The notes beneath the pieces were generated by a model that did not search any database, was not told where the DNA came from, and saw nothing but the letters and a program-made list of their open reading frames with translations. A DNA stretch of 64,000 nt from Allorhizobium ampelinum S4 (GTDB taxonomy: Bacteria > Pseudomonadota > Alphaproteobacteria > Rhizobiales > Rhizobiaceae): contig NC_011989.1 of the NCBI RefSeq assembly GCF_000016285.1, positions 2,111,001-2,175,000 of the forward strand, written 5' to 3'. Position numbers and translations under genes: made by a program. Below are positions 39,101-49,169 of this stretch, piece after piece (the first letter of the stretch is position 1; each line of letters begins with the position of its first letter).

Positions 39101-39900
39101 GCACCAGCGGCACGGTCGCCGATCTTCAGGAAGCTCATCAGGCCGGACGATTTACCGCCGCCCGACAGCTTTTCGCCTTCGCCGCGCAGATGGGAGAAGT
39201 TGGAGCCGGTGCCGGAACCGTATTTGAACAGGCGCGCTTCACGCACCCACAGATCCATGATGCCGCCTTCGTTGACCAGATCGTCTTCGACGGACTGGAT
39301 GAAGCAGGCATGCGGCTGCGGATGTTCATAGGCCGACTTGGACTTGGTGAGCTTGCCGGTGAAAGGATCGATATAGAAATGGCCCTGGCCGGGACCATCG
39401 ATGCCATAGGCCCAATGCAGGCCAGTGTTGAACCATTGCGGGGAATTCGGCGCGACGCGCTGGGTGGCGAGCATATAGGCCAGCTCATCGCGGAAGGCGA
39501 GTACGTCTTCTTCTGTAGTGAAATATTTGCCCTTCCAACCCCAATAGGCCCAGGTGCCAGCCAGACGCGAAAAGACCTGACGCGCATCGGTTTCCGAACC
39601 GTAGCGCTCGTCTTCAGGCAGATCCTTCATGGCCTTTTCATCGGCAACCGACCGCCACAGGAAAGACGGAACATCGTTTTCCTCGACCTTTTTCAAGATC
39701 TTCGGCACGCCAGCCTTGCGGAAATATTTCTGGGCCAGAATATCGGCCGCCACCTGGCTGAACTGCGCGGGCACATCGATATCGGCCAGCCGGAAGACGA
39801 CAGAGCCATCCGGGTTCTTGATTTCGCTTACCGCCTTGCGGAATTCAATCTCCGCATAGGGCGACTGGCCGGGCTTGGTGAAACGGCGTTCGATGCGCAT
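36130..39900 (-). CDS. nrdJ: Adenosylcobalamin-dependent ribonucleotide reductase
   Basis: NrdJ is the class II enzyme that reduces ribonucleotides to deoxyribonucleotides with adenosylcobalamin as radical source, with or without oxygen. At 1256 residues it belongs to the long alphaproteobacterial form. The active-site triad is Asn474, Cys476 and Glu478 in SNPCSEYMF; the redox Cys in HPQPHACF is present. After the catalytic core comes a TSCPD-type region and, at the C terminus, a zinc ribbon with paired CxxC in MCSECQNF and [14 protein letters not shown] repeated VERI segment near 905-920 forms an oddly regular helix. I start it at ATG 39900, after GAGGA. The window's cob genes would supply its cofactor. 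Confidence 0.97.
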   Translation of the reverse strand: MRIERRFTKPGQSPYAEIEFRKAVSEIKNPDGSVVFRLADIDVPAQFSQVAADILAQKYFRKAGVPKILKKVEENDVPSFLWRSVADEKAMKDLPEDERYGSETDARQVFSRLAGTWAYWGWKGKYFTTEEDVLAFRDELAYMLATQRVAPNSPQWFNTGLHWAYGIDGPGQGHFYIDPFTGKLTKSKSAYEHPQPHACFIQSVEDDLVNEGGIMDLWVREARLFKYGSGTGSNFSHLRGEGEKLSGGGKSSGLMSFLKIGDRAAGAIKSGGTTRRAAKMVVVDIDHPDIENYIDWKVKEEQKVAALVTGSKIVAKHLKAIMKACVNCSADNDACFDPNENPALKREIRAAKKDMVPENYVKRVIQFAQQGYKDLEFKTYDTDWDSEAYLTVSGQNSNNSVSLRDDFLRAVEDDGNWNLTARRDGRVMKTLKARDLWEKISYAAWASADPGLHFNTTMNDWHTCPAAGPIRASNPCSEYMFLDDTACNLASLNLLQFKDADTKKIDIADYEHAVRLWTVVLEVSVMMAQFPSRQIAELSYEYRTLGLGYANIGGLLMSTGIPYDSAEGRAICGALSAIMTGVSYATSAEIASELGPFPGYAPNRDNMLRVIRNHRRAAHGLSDGYEGLAVDPVPLVHAECSDPALIAHAKAAWDKALELGEQHGYRNAQVSVVAPTGTIGLVMDCDTTGIEPDFALVKFKKLAGGGYFKIINRAVPEALRTLGYTESQLAEIEAYAVGHGNLNQAPGVNPGSLKAKGFTDEKIEAVNAALGAAFDIKFVFNQWTLGADFLKETLGVSAEQLTDMSFNLLEHLGFAKKDIEAANIHVCGAMTLEGAPFLKKEHLAVFDCANPCGKIGKRYLSVESHIRMMAAAQPFISGAISKTINMPNEATVEDCGAAYMLSWKLALKANALYRDGSKLSQPLNSSLIEDEDDEDAVEELLAQPQAAQAVTITERIVERIVERIVREQEKLPTRRKGYTQKAKIGGHTIFLRTGEYDDGRLGEIFLDMNKEGSALRAFINNFAISVSLGLQYGVPLEEYVDAFTFTKFEPAGMVTGNDAIKNATSILDYVFRELAISYLGRNDLAHVDTSDFSTTALGRGVKEGKADVVSKGLTRGYKPTLVSSSQAGTAEPRGAVTGTPAKASGNVAAFSGNAARKLEVTTAISTSEVVSFKRDYEERAAELVEDMVTETLFSDAATDEAEAAKAEAKKVEAARRMRSIAQGYTGNMCSECQNFTMVRNGTCEKCDTCGSTSGCS

Positions 39901-40703
39901 CTGGCTAGTCCTCGTTGGTCCAAGCACCCGGAAAAGGGCGCAAAATAGGTTTCACGGCACCACGTTCAAGCGGCTTGCCGTTGGTTCGCTCTCTTCGGAG
40001 CGAGGCCGATCATAATGATGGTCCGCTCTGTATCTTGCGCCAGCCTTATCCGCTAGACACTAAATATAGTATCAACAGCGTTTTCATGCCAGAACAAATG
40101 GCCGCAGCGCGCCAGAAAAATTCACAAGGATATCCGCGCGGTCAAAGCATGGAAGCCATGACCGTTTCAAACCTGATGATGTTCGCTGATTTGAACCGAC
40201 CTCGTAGACATCTCGGTTCAGCCGCCGCCGCAACAATCAATTCATTAACCCTGCCTGCGGGCAAGCGCAAGAGCTGGTCTGTATCGAAAATATGAACCCT
40301 ATATGTTGTGGTCAGCATCTGTGGAAAACGGGGAAAGAGGCTAGCCTAGAGAATTCATAGGCTTGGCGGAAAAGCTTCATGATTAACGCTGGGTGAAGGT
40401 TTTTTTTATCCACCGTCACATCGTGGCACGCAAGCAAGACGACAGAGGCCTGCCGCCGCATGTCTGCCTCTATCCCGAAACGAATCGGAGGTTTTTTGTG
40501 CCCAAGAACGCCCTGACCGTGCTCGCTTCCATCAGGAAACCCTTTAATACAGAGGGAATATGTCTTGCTAATTACCAAACGAACTAAAGGGATATTAATG
40601 TTTGTGGACAACTATATCGGCACCAGGGTCTGGAATGATGTCCATGCCTAGATATGCTGCGCCAGTCGCCATGAGAGCGCCGGGCTGCGCTTAAGGTTTG
40701 GTC
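39901..40703. other. Long intergenic region between nrdJ and chemoreceptor
   Basis: About 800 bases hold no gene I can support; open frames at 40086-40295 and 40312-40611 lack good ribosome sites and family resemblance. The region should carry the nrdJ promoter and the chemoreceptor promoter. A possible NrdR box lies at 40057-40072. I looked for a cobalamin riboswitch here and found none. Confidence 0.5.
40057..40072. promoter_or_regulatory. Possible NrdR box upstream of nrdJ
   Basis: ACACTAAATATAGTAT is an AT-rich near-palindrome like the 16-bp NrdR repressor box (ACACWATATATWGTGT). NrdR sites usually occur in pairs about three helical turns apart; I see only one. It may instead be a promoter -10 region. 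Confidence 0.35.
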
Positions 40704-42605
40704 ATGACCATCAGTAATCTGTCTATCCTGAAGAAGGTCAGCCTTCTTGTGGTGCTGATGGGCGTTGCGGCAGGCGCTATTGCCGCTGCTGGCGCCTTCG
40801 GCCTGTCTTCGCTTGGTGCCTCGCTTCAAAATACCGGACAGCGTGAAGAAGTGGCCCGCGAGGCCATGGACCTGCGCGTCGACATTATCGCCATCAGCCG
40901 CATGACCTACCAGCTGGCTTTCGCGCCGGAAAAGGCCGCTGATTTTGCCAAGGAAACCGAAACGCGCTCCAGCGAAATGCTGGCGCGCCTGCCAAAGATC
41001 GCGGCCACCGCCGATGAGAACGAGCAGAAGCAATTGCAGGATGTTCGTACGACACTCAACACCTATTTCGACCAGATCCGCCAGATGGTGAAAGTGGCCG
41101 GCACAGACGCCGCCAAGGAACCCGGCGTAATGGCCAAGGAGCTTTCCAAGGCCCTTGACGGACAAAAAGCGGTGACGGCGGCGGTCAAGGTCTACAGCAC
41201 CTATTCCGCCAAGACCCTGTCTGCGGCCCGCAGCAATGCCATTGCCAGCTCGCAGCTGACGATGATCGCACTGCTGTCGACCGCAGCGATCAGCATCGTT
41301 CTCGGCGTTGCGGTCAGCACGCTGATTGCCCGTCGCGGCATCGTCAATCCGATCCGCCTTTTGACCGACAATATGAACCGGATTGCCAAAGGCGCCCTGG
41401 GCGACGCCATTCCGGGCACAGAGCGCGGCGACGAAATCGGTGAGATGGCCCGCGCCCTGGAAATCTTCCGGGCCAACAGATTGCAGATGCAGGAAATGGA
41501 AGCGCAGGAAGCCGCGCTCAACAGTCAGAGCAAGGATCTGCAATCCAGCATCAGCAGCATTGTCGCCTCGGCAGCCGCGGGTAATTTCTCGCAGCGCATT
41601 ACCAAATCCTACGAGGATGCCGACCTGCAACGCTTCGCCTCCAGCGTCAACGAACTGGTGGCCAATGTCGATCTCGGCGTCACCGAAGTGCGGCGCGTGA
41701 TTGCCGCCCTCTCCTCTTCCGATCTCACCCAGGATATGCGCGGCAATTTCCAGGGCGCCTTCGCCGAATTGCAGAGCAACGTCAACCACGCGATGGCAAC
41801 GCTTCGCGAAGCCATGCAAAGCATTCGCGGCGCTTCGGGTACGATTACCGACAATTCCGGCGAACTGAGTTCAGCCGCCAACCAATTGGCCCGCCGGACC
41901 GAACAGCAGGCTGCGGCCCTGGAAGAGACCGCAGCAGCGCTCGAAGAAATCACCACGACGGTTCGCACCTCCACTGAACGCGCCCATGAAGCCAACCAGA
42001 TGGTGGAGCAGACCCGCAACAGTGCCGGAAAATCCGGCGAAATCGTCCGTAGCGCCATTGATGCGATGGGCCGGATCGAGCAATCCTCGCAGAAGATCAG
42101 CCAGATCATTTCTGTGATCGACGAAATCGCCTTCCAGACCAATCTCCTGGCGCTGAATGCTGGTGTCGAAGCAGCCCGCGCCGGAGAGGCCGGACGCGGC
42201 TTTGCCGTCGTTGCCCAGGAAGTCCGCGAACTGGCCCAGCGCTCCGCCAATGCGGCCCGCGAAATCAAGGCGCTGATCAACACCTCCGCCGATGAAGTCA
42301 AGGGCGGCGTCTCACTGGTTCTGTCCACCGGCGAAGCTCTCAACGAAATCGTCGGCCTAGTTGATCATGTCAACGGCCATGTGGCGAGCATCGCCCGCGC
42401 CGCTCAGGAACAGTCGGCAGCACTGGCTGAAATCAACACATCCGTCAACCACATGGACCAGATGACCCAGCAGAACGCCGCCATGGTCGAAGAAACCACG
42501 GCTGCCAGCCAGGTCCTGGCCAGTGAATCCCGACAGTTGCTGGTGCAGCTTGAACGGTTCCGGCTGGAGGATAACAGACGGGGTGAGTATCGCGCGGTGG
42601 CGTAA
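40704..42605 (+). CDS. Methyl-accepting chemotaxis protein
   Basis: This 633-residue chemoreceptor has an N-terminal membrane helix (about 8-30), a helical-bundle periplasmic region, a second helix (about 188-210), a HAMP region and a long cytoplasmic coiled coil. The signalling tip is very well kept: [19 protein letters not shown] then [17 protein letters not shown]. There is no C-terminal WxxF docking peptide; it ends in RRGEYRAVA. A second HAMP-like segment near 280-350 is common in rhizobial receptors. An AAGG site precedes ATG 40704. The ligand is not known. Confidence 0.93.
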   Translation: MTISNLSILKKVSLLVVLMGVAAGAIAAAGAFGLSSLGASLQNTGQREEVAREAMDLRVDIIAISRMTYQLAFAPEKAADFAKETETRSSEMLARLPKIAATADENEQKQLQDVRTTLNTYFDQIRQMVKVAGTDAAKEPGVMAKELSKALDGQKAVTAAVKVYSTYSAKTLSAARSNAIASSQLTMIALLSTAAISIVLGVAVSTLIARRGIVNPIRLLTDNMNRIAKGALGDAIPGTERGDEIGEMARALEIFRANRLQMQEMEAQEAALNSQSKDLQSSISSIVASAAAGNFSQRITKSYEDADLQRFASSVNELVANVDLGVTEVRRVIAALSSSDLTQDMRGNFQGAFAELQSNVNHAMATLREAMQSIRGASGTITDNSGELSSAANQLARRTEQQAAALEETAAALEEITTTVRTSTERAHEANQMVEQTRNSAGKSGEIVRSAIDAMGRIEQSSQKISQIISVIDEIAFQTNLLALNAGVEAARAGEAGRGFAVVAQEVRELAQRSANAAREIKALINTSADEVKGGVSLVLSTGEALNEIVGLVDHVNGHVASIARAAQEQSAALAEINTSVNHMDQMTQQNAAMVEETTAASQVLASESRQLLVQLERFRLEDNRRGEYRAVA

Positions 42606-42648
42606 TCAGACCGAAGAGGGTGTTCCTCTTCCAAAAGCTAAAAAATCC

Positions 42649-42685
42649 AAAAGCCCCTGTGCTTGAAAAAGCGCAGGGGCTTTTT
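42649..42685 (+). terminator. Intrinsic terminator after chemoreceptor
   Basis: AAAAGCCCCTGTGC pairs with GCGCAGGGGCTTTT over an 8-base loop and ends in five T residues. Read the other way it could also serve the convergent LysE gene. Confidence 0.88.
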
Positions 42686-42722
42686 AATTCAGGGATGCAA
42701 TGGAAGGGCGCTGACCGGCTGA

Positions 42723-43301
42723 CTAAACCGCCGTCACAACGCCAACGATAAGAGAAACCGAGACGAAAGTGAGCCAGACAGCGGCGACGCGCTGGAGGAT
42801 ATGCAATCGGCCCTGGCCGCCATGCCCAGCCTGGGTCAATCGCCCGGCGGAACCCCAAAGCAAGGCGACGGCTGCGACCAGCAGACAAAACAGGCCAAGG
42901 CAAGGCAGGAAATTCGGATTGCCAGGAGCGGGAAGAAGAACGAGACCGAACACCAACGCCTTGGGATTGAGCATAGTCGTCAGATAGATCCGGCCCGCTG
43001 TGATGGGATTGAGCGCATTGCCCTGCCCCGGCATCTGCCAAAGCTTGAAGGCGATGACCAACACCCAGATCGCCGCGGCGATTTTCAGCAGGATGGCAGC
43101 GGCAGGCCAGCGCGCCATCAGCTGATCTCCCAGATAAACCAGCGGCAGGATGGTCGTCAGGTAGCCCGCTAGTTCCGCTGGCACAAGACGCAACACGCGC
43201 GCCAAACCGCCTTGAGCACCGGCAACGCCCATCAAGGTATTGGTCGGCCCTGGCGCCAGAAGCAGCACCAGGACGGCGGGAAGAAAAGTTGCAATCATCA
43301 T
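42723..43301 (-). CDS. LysE-family exporter
   Basis: This 192-residue membrane protein is of the LysE/RhtB type, which exports amino acids or related metabolites. It has about six hydrophobic segments and the N-terminal family segment LLAPGPTNTLMGVAGAQGG; later comes TTMLNPKALVFGLVLLP, the second repeat with its conserved NP-K. The substrate is not predictable. It converges with the chemoreceptor gene across a terminator. Confidence 0.85.
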   Translation of the reverse strand: MMIATFLPAVLVLLLAPGPTNTLMGVAGAQGGLARVLRLVPAELAGYLTTILPLVYLGDQLMARWPAAAILLKIAAAIWVLVIAFKLWQMPGQGNALNPITAGRIYLTTMLNPKALVFGLVLLPAPGNPNFLPCLGLFCLLVAAVALLWGSAGRLTQAGHGGQGRLHILQRVAAVWLTFVSVSLIVGVVTAV

Positions 43302-43400
43302 CAGTCAATCCATTATCAACAACAGATTGCCTTTTGCATGGAAACCATGGCCGACGCATTGACAGCGATCAATTGCGCCGATCCATAGATTGCAAGGCTT

Positions 43401-43898
43401 TTAGCCCTTATGGCCCTTGGCGATTGGTTCCTGATAGGTGAAACCCATATCCCAGGGGAAATAGATCCAGGTATCCTGGCTGACCTCGGTCACGAATGTA
43501 TCGACCGTCGGCACGCCTTTCGGCTTGGCATAGACGCAGGCAAAATGCGCCTTCGGGATGATTGAGCGCACTTCTGTGGCAGTCTTGCCGGTATCGGTGA
43601 GGTCGTCGATAACAAGCACGCCTTCGCCGCCATTGGTCAGCAATTCCGGCGTAATGCCCTTCAACAGGTTGAATTCGCCCTGGTTGACATAGTCGTGATA
43701 GGAGGCGACGCAAACCGTCTCGATCAAGCGGATATTCAGCTCACGCGAAATGATCGCCGCCGGAACCAGTCCGCCCCGGGTGATGCAGACAATGGCGCGA
43801 AACTCCTGCCCAAGCCCGGCCAAGCGCCAGGCAAGCGCCCTGGCATCACGATGGAATTGATCCCAGGCAACGGGAAAGGCTTTATCGGGAAGAGACAT
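43401..43898 (-). CDS. gpt: Xanthine phosphoribosyltransferase
   Basis: This 165-residue purine salvage enzyme transfers phosphoribose from PRPP to xanthine and guanine. The PRPP-binding loop [17 protein letters not shown] is clear, as is the early ITRGGLVPA segment. The protein ends near YFPWDMGF, as in E. coli Gpt (152 residues). I start it at ATG 43898; the in-frame extension to 43961 adds residues without family match. Confidence 0.92.
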   Translation of the reverse strand: MSLPDKAFPVAWDQFHRDARALAWRLAGLGQEFRAIVCITRGGLVPAAIISRELNIRLIETVCVASYHDYVNQGEFNLLKGITPELLTNGGEGVLVIDDLTDTGKTATEVRSIIPKAHFACVYAKPKGVPTVDTFVTEVSQDTWIYFPWDMGFTYQEPIAKGHKG

Positions 43899-44159
43899 GC
43901 AAGGGCTCCGCGCATCAAGAAAAGACAGAAGGAAAGGCAACCGAAGCGCTTCGCGTTTCAACCGCCCGCCGCGTCATCGCAGCAAAAACGAAGACAGTGA
44001 CGCCATTTAGCTTGCGCATCGGCCCGGAAATCGCCCGGCTGGAAGAGCCATGGGCGCAGCAGACCTTGCGCAAAAGCCCTTTCGGCTCCTTGTCTTTCTC
44101 GGTGCTATAGCGGCAATCTGCCCATGAAGGCAAGAGACGGAAAGAGGATGCCGGAAACA

Positions 44160-44192
44160 GTAAGGCATCCGGTTAGAAACCGAATGCCTTAC
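44160..44192 (-). terminator. Hairpin after universal stress gene
   Basis: GTAAGGCAT (44160-44168) pairs with ATGCCTTAC (44184-44192), with further inner pairing of GGTT and AACC. It is 29 bases past the usp stop on the minus strand. The T tract is short. Confidence 0.55.
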
Positions 44193-44220
44193 GTCAACAC
44201 ATTTTTCAATTCAGCGCTTA

Positions 44221-45060
44221 TCAGCGCGAAAGCAATGTCAGGGCCGTCATGGAATCAAGCACGGTGCGGGTCACGCCACCGAACAGCACTTCCCACCAGC
44301 GTTTATGGGAATAGGCTCCCATCACCAACAGATCGATGCTCTGGTCGGACAAGCGGTTTTCGATATGCGCCGCCGCCTTCAATTGCTCCTGATCCTGCTG
44401 GGTCACGGTGACATTGATATCGTGGCGGCTCAGCGTCGCGGCAATTTCGGCGCCGGGCAGGCTGCGTGAAAGATCGTCACCGCTGCTATCGACCACCGAG
44501 AAGATTTCAACGCTTTCAGCCTGTTTCAGGAAAGGGAGGGCATCGAATGTGGCGCGTGCCACTTCACGCGACCCGTTCCAGGCAATCAGCACCCGCTTGA
44601 TAGGCCGCGGCGTCTTCAGGATGTAAGGCACGAGAAGCACGGGCCTGCCGCTATCAAACAACGCCGTTTCCAATTCGCTGCGGTTATCCGAAAGCGAACC
44701 GCTTTCTCCCTGGGCCGCCACGACCAGATCGGCGCAGCGGGCGCTGTCAACAAACGAACCTGTCGAACCGACGGAGGTCACGAAATTGCGCCATTCGGTC
44801 GACACGCCTTCGCGCCGCGCCACCTCGGCGAAGATTGCCTCAATGGCCCCGGTTTCCTTATGGGCCAGATCCTGCATGGCCTGTACCGCGACCGGATCGG
44901 GTATTTCCATCGGCGCGATCAGGGGCATGCCGGCCACCGCTTCGCAATGAACGCCGATGACATGGGAACCGAACTGTTCGGCCAGCGCAATGGAAAAATC
45001 AGAAACCTGCGCTGCCGTACGGCGGTTGTCGAGAACGCTCAGAATTGTCTTGTAAGCCAT
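44221..45060 (-). CDS. Universal stress protein, two Usp domains
   Basis: This 279-residue cytoplasmic protein comprises two UspA-like domains in tandem (about 1-145 and 150-279). The second has the nucleotide-binding pattern MGAYSHKRWWEVLFGG with TRTVLDS; the first opens YKTILSVLDN. Such proteins respond to stress and starvation and may bind ATP. The start at ATG 45060 is six bases after GGGGAG; an ATG at 45066 abuts that site and is unlikely. Confidence 0.9.
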   Translation of the reverse strand: MAYKTILSVLDNRRTAAQVSDFSIALAEQFGSHVIGVHCEAVAGMPLIAPMEIPDPVAVQAMQDLAHKETGAIEAIFAEVARREGVSTEWRNFVTSVGSTGSFVDSARCADLVVAAQGESGSLSDNRSELETALFDSGRPVLLVPYILKTPRPIKRVLIAWNGSREVARATFDALPFLKQAESVEIFSVVDSSGDDLSRSLPGAEIAATLSRHDINVTVTQQDQEQLKAAAHIENRLSDQSIDLLVMGAYSHKRWWEVLFGGVTRTVLDSMTALTLLSR

Positions 45061-45204
45061 TGTCATCTCCCCGCAAATTGCTCCGACCGAACATCGTCCG
45101 AGCAAAAGCATACTGCATCGTGGTCTGGGCGACAGAAAGACACGCTTGCGTCATCCCGCCCAACCACCGAAAAAGATAATGCGCCGAAACCACGCCGGTT
45201 CCTT

Positions 45205-45250
45205 GATTTCGCTCAAGGCTGAATTGGGATTTCGCTCAAGGCTGATCTGG
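45205..45250. repeat. Imperfect 23-bp tandem duplication
   Basis: A 23-base unit starting GATTTCGCTCAAGGCTGA occurs twice in a row (45205-45227 and 45228-45250) with two mismatches. It lies in the gap downstream of the CinA-like gene. Confidence 0.8.
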
Positions 45251-45283
45251 AGTCCCACTCAAGTCTCAGCCACGCGGGACATT

Positions 45284-45329
45284 CTCAGGCCTCCAGCACG
45301 GTCTTGCTCAGGCCTCCAGCACGGTCTTG
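45284..45329. repeat. Perfect 23-bp tandem duplication over a gene end
   Basis: CTCAGGCCTCCAGCACGGTCTTG is repeated exactly at 45284-45306 and 45307-45329. The second copy encodes the last residues and stop of the CinA-like gene; the first copy repeats them outside the gene. Confidence 0.9.
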
Positions 45330-46090
45330 CCGCCGGTAATTGCCGCAATCATCTCCTCGACATCAAGAACAGCGGCATTCAGAACATCTTCGGCCCTCGC
45401 CCGCACCACGAGTTCGGTGTGAAAACCCTTGGAGCCGTCATAGCGGGGATAAGAACCGATGCTGGTCTGCGGATGCGCCTTCTGAACGGCGGCCAGCGCC
45501 GTGCCGATCTCGCCTTCACCATAGGGGCAGGCAATCGCCCGCGACAGAACACGGACGCCACCGGGCAATGTTTTGACGACATTTTCGAGCATGGCCTGAA
45601 ACACCTGCGGAACACCGGCCATGACATAGACATTCTCCACCCGGAATCCCGGCGCGGTGGAAACCGGATTAGCGATATGCTCCGCGCCTTGCGGCATGCG
45701 GGCCATCCGTTGGCGCGCCTCGGTAAACTCCAGGCCACGGCGAGCATACATTTCCGCCATCAGTGCCATGGCCTTTTCGTCATGCAGGCACGGCAGGCCG
45801 AAAGCTTTTGAGATGGCATCGGCGGTAATATCGTCATGGGTCGGGCCAATACCACCCGAGGTGAACACATGGTTATAGCGACTGCGCAGCGCATTCAGCG
45901 CCTCGACGATTGCCTCTTCCTCATCGGCGACAATCCGCACTTCCTTGAGGTCGATACCGGCCAGGGTCAGCACATCGGCCAGATGGCCGATATTCTTGTC
46001 CTTGGTGCGGCCAGACAGCAATTCATCGCCAATGGCAAGCATGGCGGCGGTGACGACTTGAGACGGGGAAGCGGCGGTGGAATCGGACAT
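45308..46090 (-). CDS. CinA N-domain-like molybdopterin-binding protein
   Basis: This 260-residue protein consists of a MoCF/molybdopterin-binding domain like the N-terminal half of CinA: AMLAIGDELLSGRTKDKN, TSGGIGPTHDDIT and VYVMAGVPQVF are diagnostic. The nicotinamide-nucleotide amidase domain of full CinA is absent. Such short forms may be ADP-ribose or CoA-related pyrophosphatases by CinA homology, or simply unassigned. The gene's end lies in an exact 23-bp tandem repeat. Confidence 0.88.
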   Translation of the reverse strand: MSDSTAASPSQVVTAAMLAIGDELLSGRTKDKNIGHLADVLTLAGIDLKEVRIVADEEEAIVEALNALRSRYNHVFTSGGIGPTHDDITADAISKAFGLPCLHDEKAMALMAEMYARRGLEFTEARQRMARMPQGAEHIANPVSTAPGFRVENVYVMAGVPQVFQAMLENVVKTLPGGVRVLSRAIACPYGEGEIGTALAAVQKAHPQTSIGSYPRYDGSKGFHTELVVRARAEDVLNAAVLDVEEMIAAITGGKTVLEA

Positions 46091-46465
46091 GGCAGGGCCT
46101 TCTAACGGACTTTGACGATCTGGGGCGAACTAGGACTATCTTTGGCTAACCGCATAATTCCCCCAATCGGGTCCGATTTAAGGTGACGATCAGGCAACGG
46201 ATCGGAAATCTTGCGGCGGCTTTCGTGCATTTATTCGATGCATATCGATGTAACGTCATTTTTGCGAGACTGGACCAAACAGAGAGACGAAATTATCGGC
46301 TACGCCATTTTTTCGTCCTTGCCCCTCGCCCGGATTCTTGTCCCTCCATCCGCCAAACAGCAAGCCGCCCTGCGTGAGAGAAAACGCAGGGCGGCTTGAG
46401 CAACAAGACGATAGAGCCGAGAAATAAGCACCGGTTTTCGGAAAATCCGATGCTGTCACAGGGTC
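46091..46465. other. Intergenic region with hairpin
   Basis: No gene is supported in these 375 bases. A perfect hairpin, AAGCCGCCCTGCGT / ACGCAGGGCGGCTT, at 46362-46397 probably terminates the chemoreceptor transcript arriving on the minus strand, although it lacks a T run. Confidence 0.5.
46362..46397 (-). terminator. Hairpin downstream of chemoreceptor
   Basis: A 14-bp perfect stem with an 8-base loop (GAGAGAAA), 69 bases past the chemoreceptor stop. No T tract follows on either strand. Confidence 0.5.
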
Positions 46466-48433
46466 TTAAAACTCTTCCCAGCTTTCCTGCTTGGCTGCGG
46501 TATTCATGCCGAGTGCCTTGGCGACCTGACCGACCATGCGGCGGGCGGGCGACGCGACAGGCCTTTGCCCGGCGCTGGCTGGAACAGGACCAGCGGATCT
46601 GCCTCCAGAAGGAGCGGCATTGGCCACTAAGCCTGATGAACCAGAACCAATCTGGAACTGACCGACCAGATGGCGCAGCTTTTCCGCTTCATTGGCCAGC
46701 GACGAACTGGCGGCGGTGGCTTCTTCCACCATGGCGGCATTCTGCTGGGTCACCTGGTCCATTTGGTTAACCGCGATATTGACCTCGGAAAGTCCGACGG
46801 ACTGTTCGCGCGCCGAAATGGCGATGGCATCGAGCTGGCCATTGATGGCGACGACATGGCCTTCGATCACCTTCAGAACTTCACCGGTTGCCGTCACCAG
46901 CTTCACGCCGTTTTCAACTTCGCTGGCGGAATTGCGGATCAGGTCCTTGATTTCCTTGGCAGCCTGGGCAGAGCGCTGGGCAAGTTCGCGCACTTCCTGG
47001 GCGACCACGGCAAAGCCCTTACCAGCCTCACCTGCCCGCGCCGCTTCCACACCGGCATTCAGCGCCAGAAGATTGGTCTGGAAGGCGATTTCGTCGATCA
47101 CACCGATAATGTTGGAGATCTGGCTGGACGACTGCTCGATCCGCTGCATGGCGTTGACGGCATTCGAGACCACTTCGCCGGACTGCCGGGCCGACTGGTT
47201 GGCCTGAACGGCCATCGCCCGGGCCTCTTCCGCACGCTTGGAGGAATTAGAGACGTTGGTGGTGATCTGATCCAGTGCCGCTGCGGTTTCTTCCAGCGAG
47301 GCTGCCTGCTGTTCGGTACGCTTCGACAGGTCGTTAGCGCTCTGGCTCACTTCTCGCGAACCGCTGTCAATCGAGCTGGTCGAGATGGCAACGGACGACA
47401 TCGTGTCACGCAATTGCTCAACCGTGCTGTTGAAGTCAGTCCGCAAACCTTCGAATTCACCGGCAAAATTCTGGGTAAGCTGGAACGTGAGATCCCCAGC
47501 CGAAAGCCGCTTCAAGCCTTCCGCAAGACCAGACGTTGCCTGGGCCATTTCCGCGGCGCGCTTGGCATCGGCCTCGGCAACGCGCTGGCGTTCCACTTCA
47601 CTCATGTCGCGGACCGCAGCGGCCTGTTTTTCCAGCTCGCGAGCGGCAAGACCGTTATCCTTGAAGATCTGCACGGCACGCGCCATGGTGCCAATTTCGT
47701 CACGACGGTCTGTGCCGTCTACCACTGCCGAAAGATCACCACCGGACAGGATGCCCATCTTGGCGGCCAGATCGCGGATCGGGACCACCAACCAGGCACG
47801 GATGGCAAAAAAGCCAATCGTCAGAACAACAATGAGGCCACCAATCACCCCAGCCACAGTCATCAACACCGTGCTATTGGTCAAATCGGTGAGGTCATTG
47901 CTTTCTACTTCGACAGCCTTGCCAATTTCCGTCACTGCTGCCGTGAAACGCGGGGAAAGCTTTGCAAATTCCGGCTGGCATTCCTTCAGGAAGACAGCCT
48001 GGGATTTCTTCACATCCTCATCGGTTGTCGCGGCTTTGCCGACCTGCAAGGCATTGGCGCAGGCCTGATCGAAAATTTTTAATCCCTCAGCTTTCAGGGC
48101 GGGGATTTGGCTATTGGTGGGCATTGCCGTTGCCGCCGTGTCCATAAAGCTGATGAAAGAGGTTCGGTTCGCCTCAAATTCCTTTGTCGCGGATTGATTA
48201 AGCTCATCGGTGCGCGACAGCATGACATCCGCCAAGGACGCTCGGACCGCCTGCAAAGACCTGTTGGCACGGGCCATGCTCAGCGAGGCCTTAGCCTCCT
48301 CATTCAAAAGGCCGCTATAAGCGGAGTCAATCGTTTGCAACTTCAGCCCGGAATAGCCAGCTACGCCAAGCGCAAACAGGCCGAAGATGGCCATGATGGA
48401 TAGAAATTTCCCGATGATTGGCAGATGTTTCAT
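46466..48433 (-). CDS. Methyl-accepting chemotaxis protein with CheR-docking tail
   Basis: This 655-residue receptor has an N-terminal membrane helix (about 9-30), a four-helix-bundle-like periplasmic domain, a second helix (about 183-207), HAMP and the signalling domain with [19 protein letters not shown]. It ends SWEEF, matching the xWxxF pentapeptide that docks the methyltransferase CheR and methylesterase CheB in enteric receptors (NWETF). Thus it is likely a high-abundance type receptor that helps adapt others. GAGGAAACGAG stands before the ATG. The ligand is unknown. Confidence 0.94.
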   Translation of the reverse strand: MKHLPIIGKFLSIMAIFGLFALGVAGYSGLKLQTIDSAYSGLLNEEAKASLSMARANRSLQAVRASLADVMLSRTDELNQSATKEFEANRTSFISFMDTAATAMPTNSQIPALKAEGLKIFDQACANALQVGKAATTDEDVKKSQAVFLKECQPEFAKLSPRFTAAVTEIGKAVEVESNDLTDLTNSTVLMTVAGVIGGLIVVLTIGFFAIRAWLVVPIRDLAAKMGILSGGDLSAVVDGTDRRDEIGTMARAVQIFKDNGLAARELEKQAAAVRDMSEVERQRVAEADAKRAAEMAQATSGLAEGLKRLSAGDLTFQLTQNFAGEFEGLRTDFNSTVEQLRDTMSSVAISTSSIDSGSREVSQSANDLSKRTEQQAASLEETAAALDQITTNVSNSSKRAEEARAMAVQANQSARQSGEVVSNAVNAMQRIEQSSSQISNIIGVIDEIAFQTNLLALNAGVEAARAGEAGKGFAVVAQEVRELAQRSAQAAKEIKDLIRNSASEVENGVKLVTATGEVLKVIEGHVVAINGQLDAIAISAREQSVGLSEVNIAVNQMDQVTQQNAAMVEEATAASSSLANEAEKLRHLVGQFQIGSGSSGLVANAAPSGGRSAGPVPASAGQRPVASPARRMVGQVAKALGMNTAAKQESWEEF

Positions 48434-49020
48434 CTCGTTTCCTCGTCACTCCAGGCAGGTCCGCCTTCGAGCTGATAGTGTGTGTAGTTCTCGATGTGCC
48501 GGGCCGGCTAAAATCCTCCCGCCGGTCACACAACGACCTCTTGCCGCAGCACAGATTGCCGCAGCCGTTCCCATAAATGTAGGGGGGAAGCACTAACATT
48601 TAGTTACGTCTAAATTTCAGATATCTCATATCAATGCAATCGGCAGCGCATCGTGGCCTGTCAGCCCGCTGCCGAAAATGACACTTGAGCGAATCGCGGA
48701 TAGAGCATCGGACTGGGAACGGGCATCAGCTTTCGGAAAAGCCGACGCAAAACAAAATTATGCAGCAGATATAACGCGCTACAGCGGATCTTTCTGCACC
48801 ATTTATGGCTCACGGCACTGTAAAGCAGCGCATCGGATCCAGTTTTCTGCACGATGCAGTTGCAGCAAGGCAAAAACCCCTCGTCACGAGATTGGGTGTT
48901 CAGGCCACGGCACAGCGTAAAGGTCTCGAAACAGAGAGGCTGGCTTCGCCTCACGACCCAAAGGAATATCTGAAACACCCTCTTGCAATTCCGCGTCAGG
49001 TCGTTGAAAACGCTCTTCGC
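48434..49020. other. Intergenic region before tRNA-Leu
   Basis: I see no supported gene here. The AT-rich part near 48595-48640 is a likely promoter for the chemoreceptor. The open frames on both strands have no family resemblance. Confidence 0.45.
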
Positions 49021-49105
49021 GCGGACGTGGCGAAACTGGTAGACGCAAGGGACTTAAAATCCCTCGGAGCAATCTGTACGGGTTCGACCCCCGTCGTCCG
49101 CACCA
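49021..49105 (+). tRNA. tRNA-Leu (anticodon UAA)
   Basis: GCGGACG at the 5' end pairs with CGTCCGC before discriminator A, and CCA is encoded (49103-49105). The anticodon stem GGGA/TCCC holds the loop CTTAAAA, giving anticodon TAA, and GGTTCGACCCC forms the T arm. The long variable arm (CGGAGCAATCTGTACGG region) marks a class II tRNA, as expected for leucine. Confidence 0.97.
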
Positions 49106-49169
49106 GACACGAAAAACCCGTGGCCTCATATCCAAAACAAGCTGGCCGAGAAATCGAACTCGACTGCTA

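Noticed and set aside
38950..39948. 332-codon open frame opposite the N-terminal part of nrdJ
   Set aside because: Antisense shadow of nrdJ, with no ribosome site or domain.
40312..40611. 99-codon open frame on the minus strand
   Set aside because: It has no ribosome site or family similarity and lies in a region likely to hold promoters.
43915..44133. 72-codon open frame just before gpt
   Set aside because: Composition and position give no support; it overlaps the probable gpt promoter.
45205..45329. CRISPR-like repeats
   Set aside because: There are two adjacent duplications without spacers, so this is tandem duplication rather than an array.
46670..48082. 470-codon open frame opposite the second chemoreceptor
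   Set aside because: Antisense shadow; Gly- and His-rich translation typical of reversed high-GC coding sequence.
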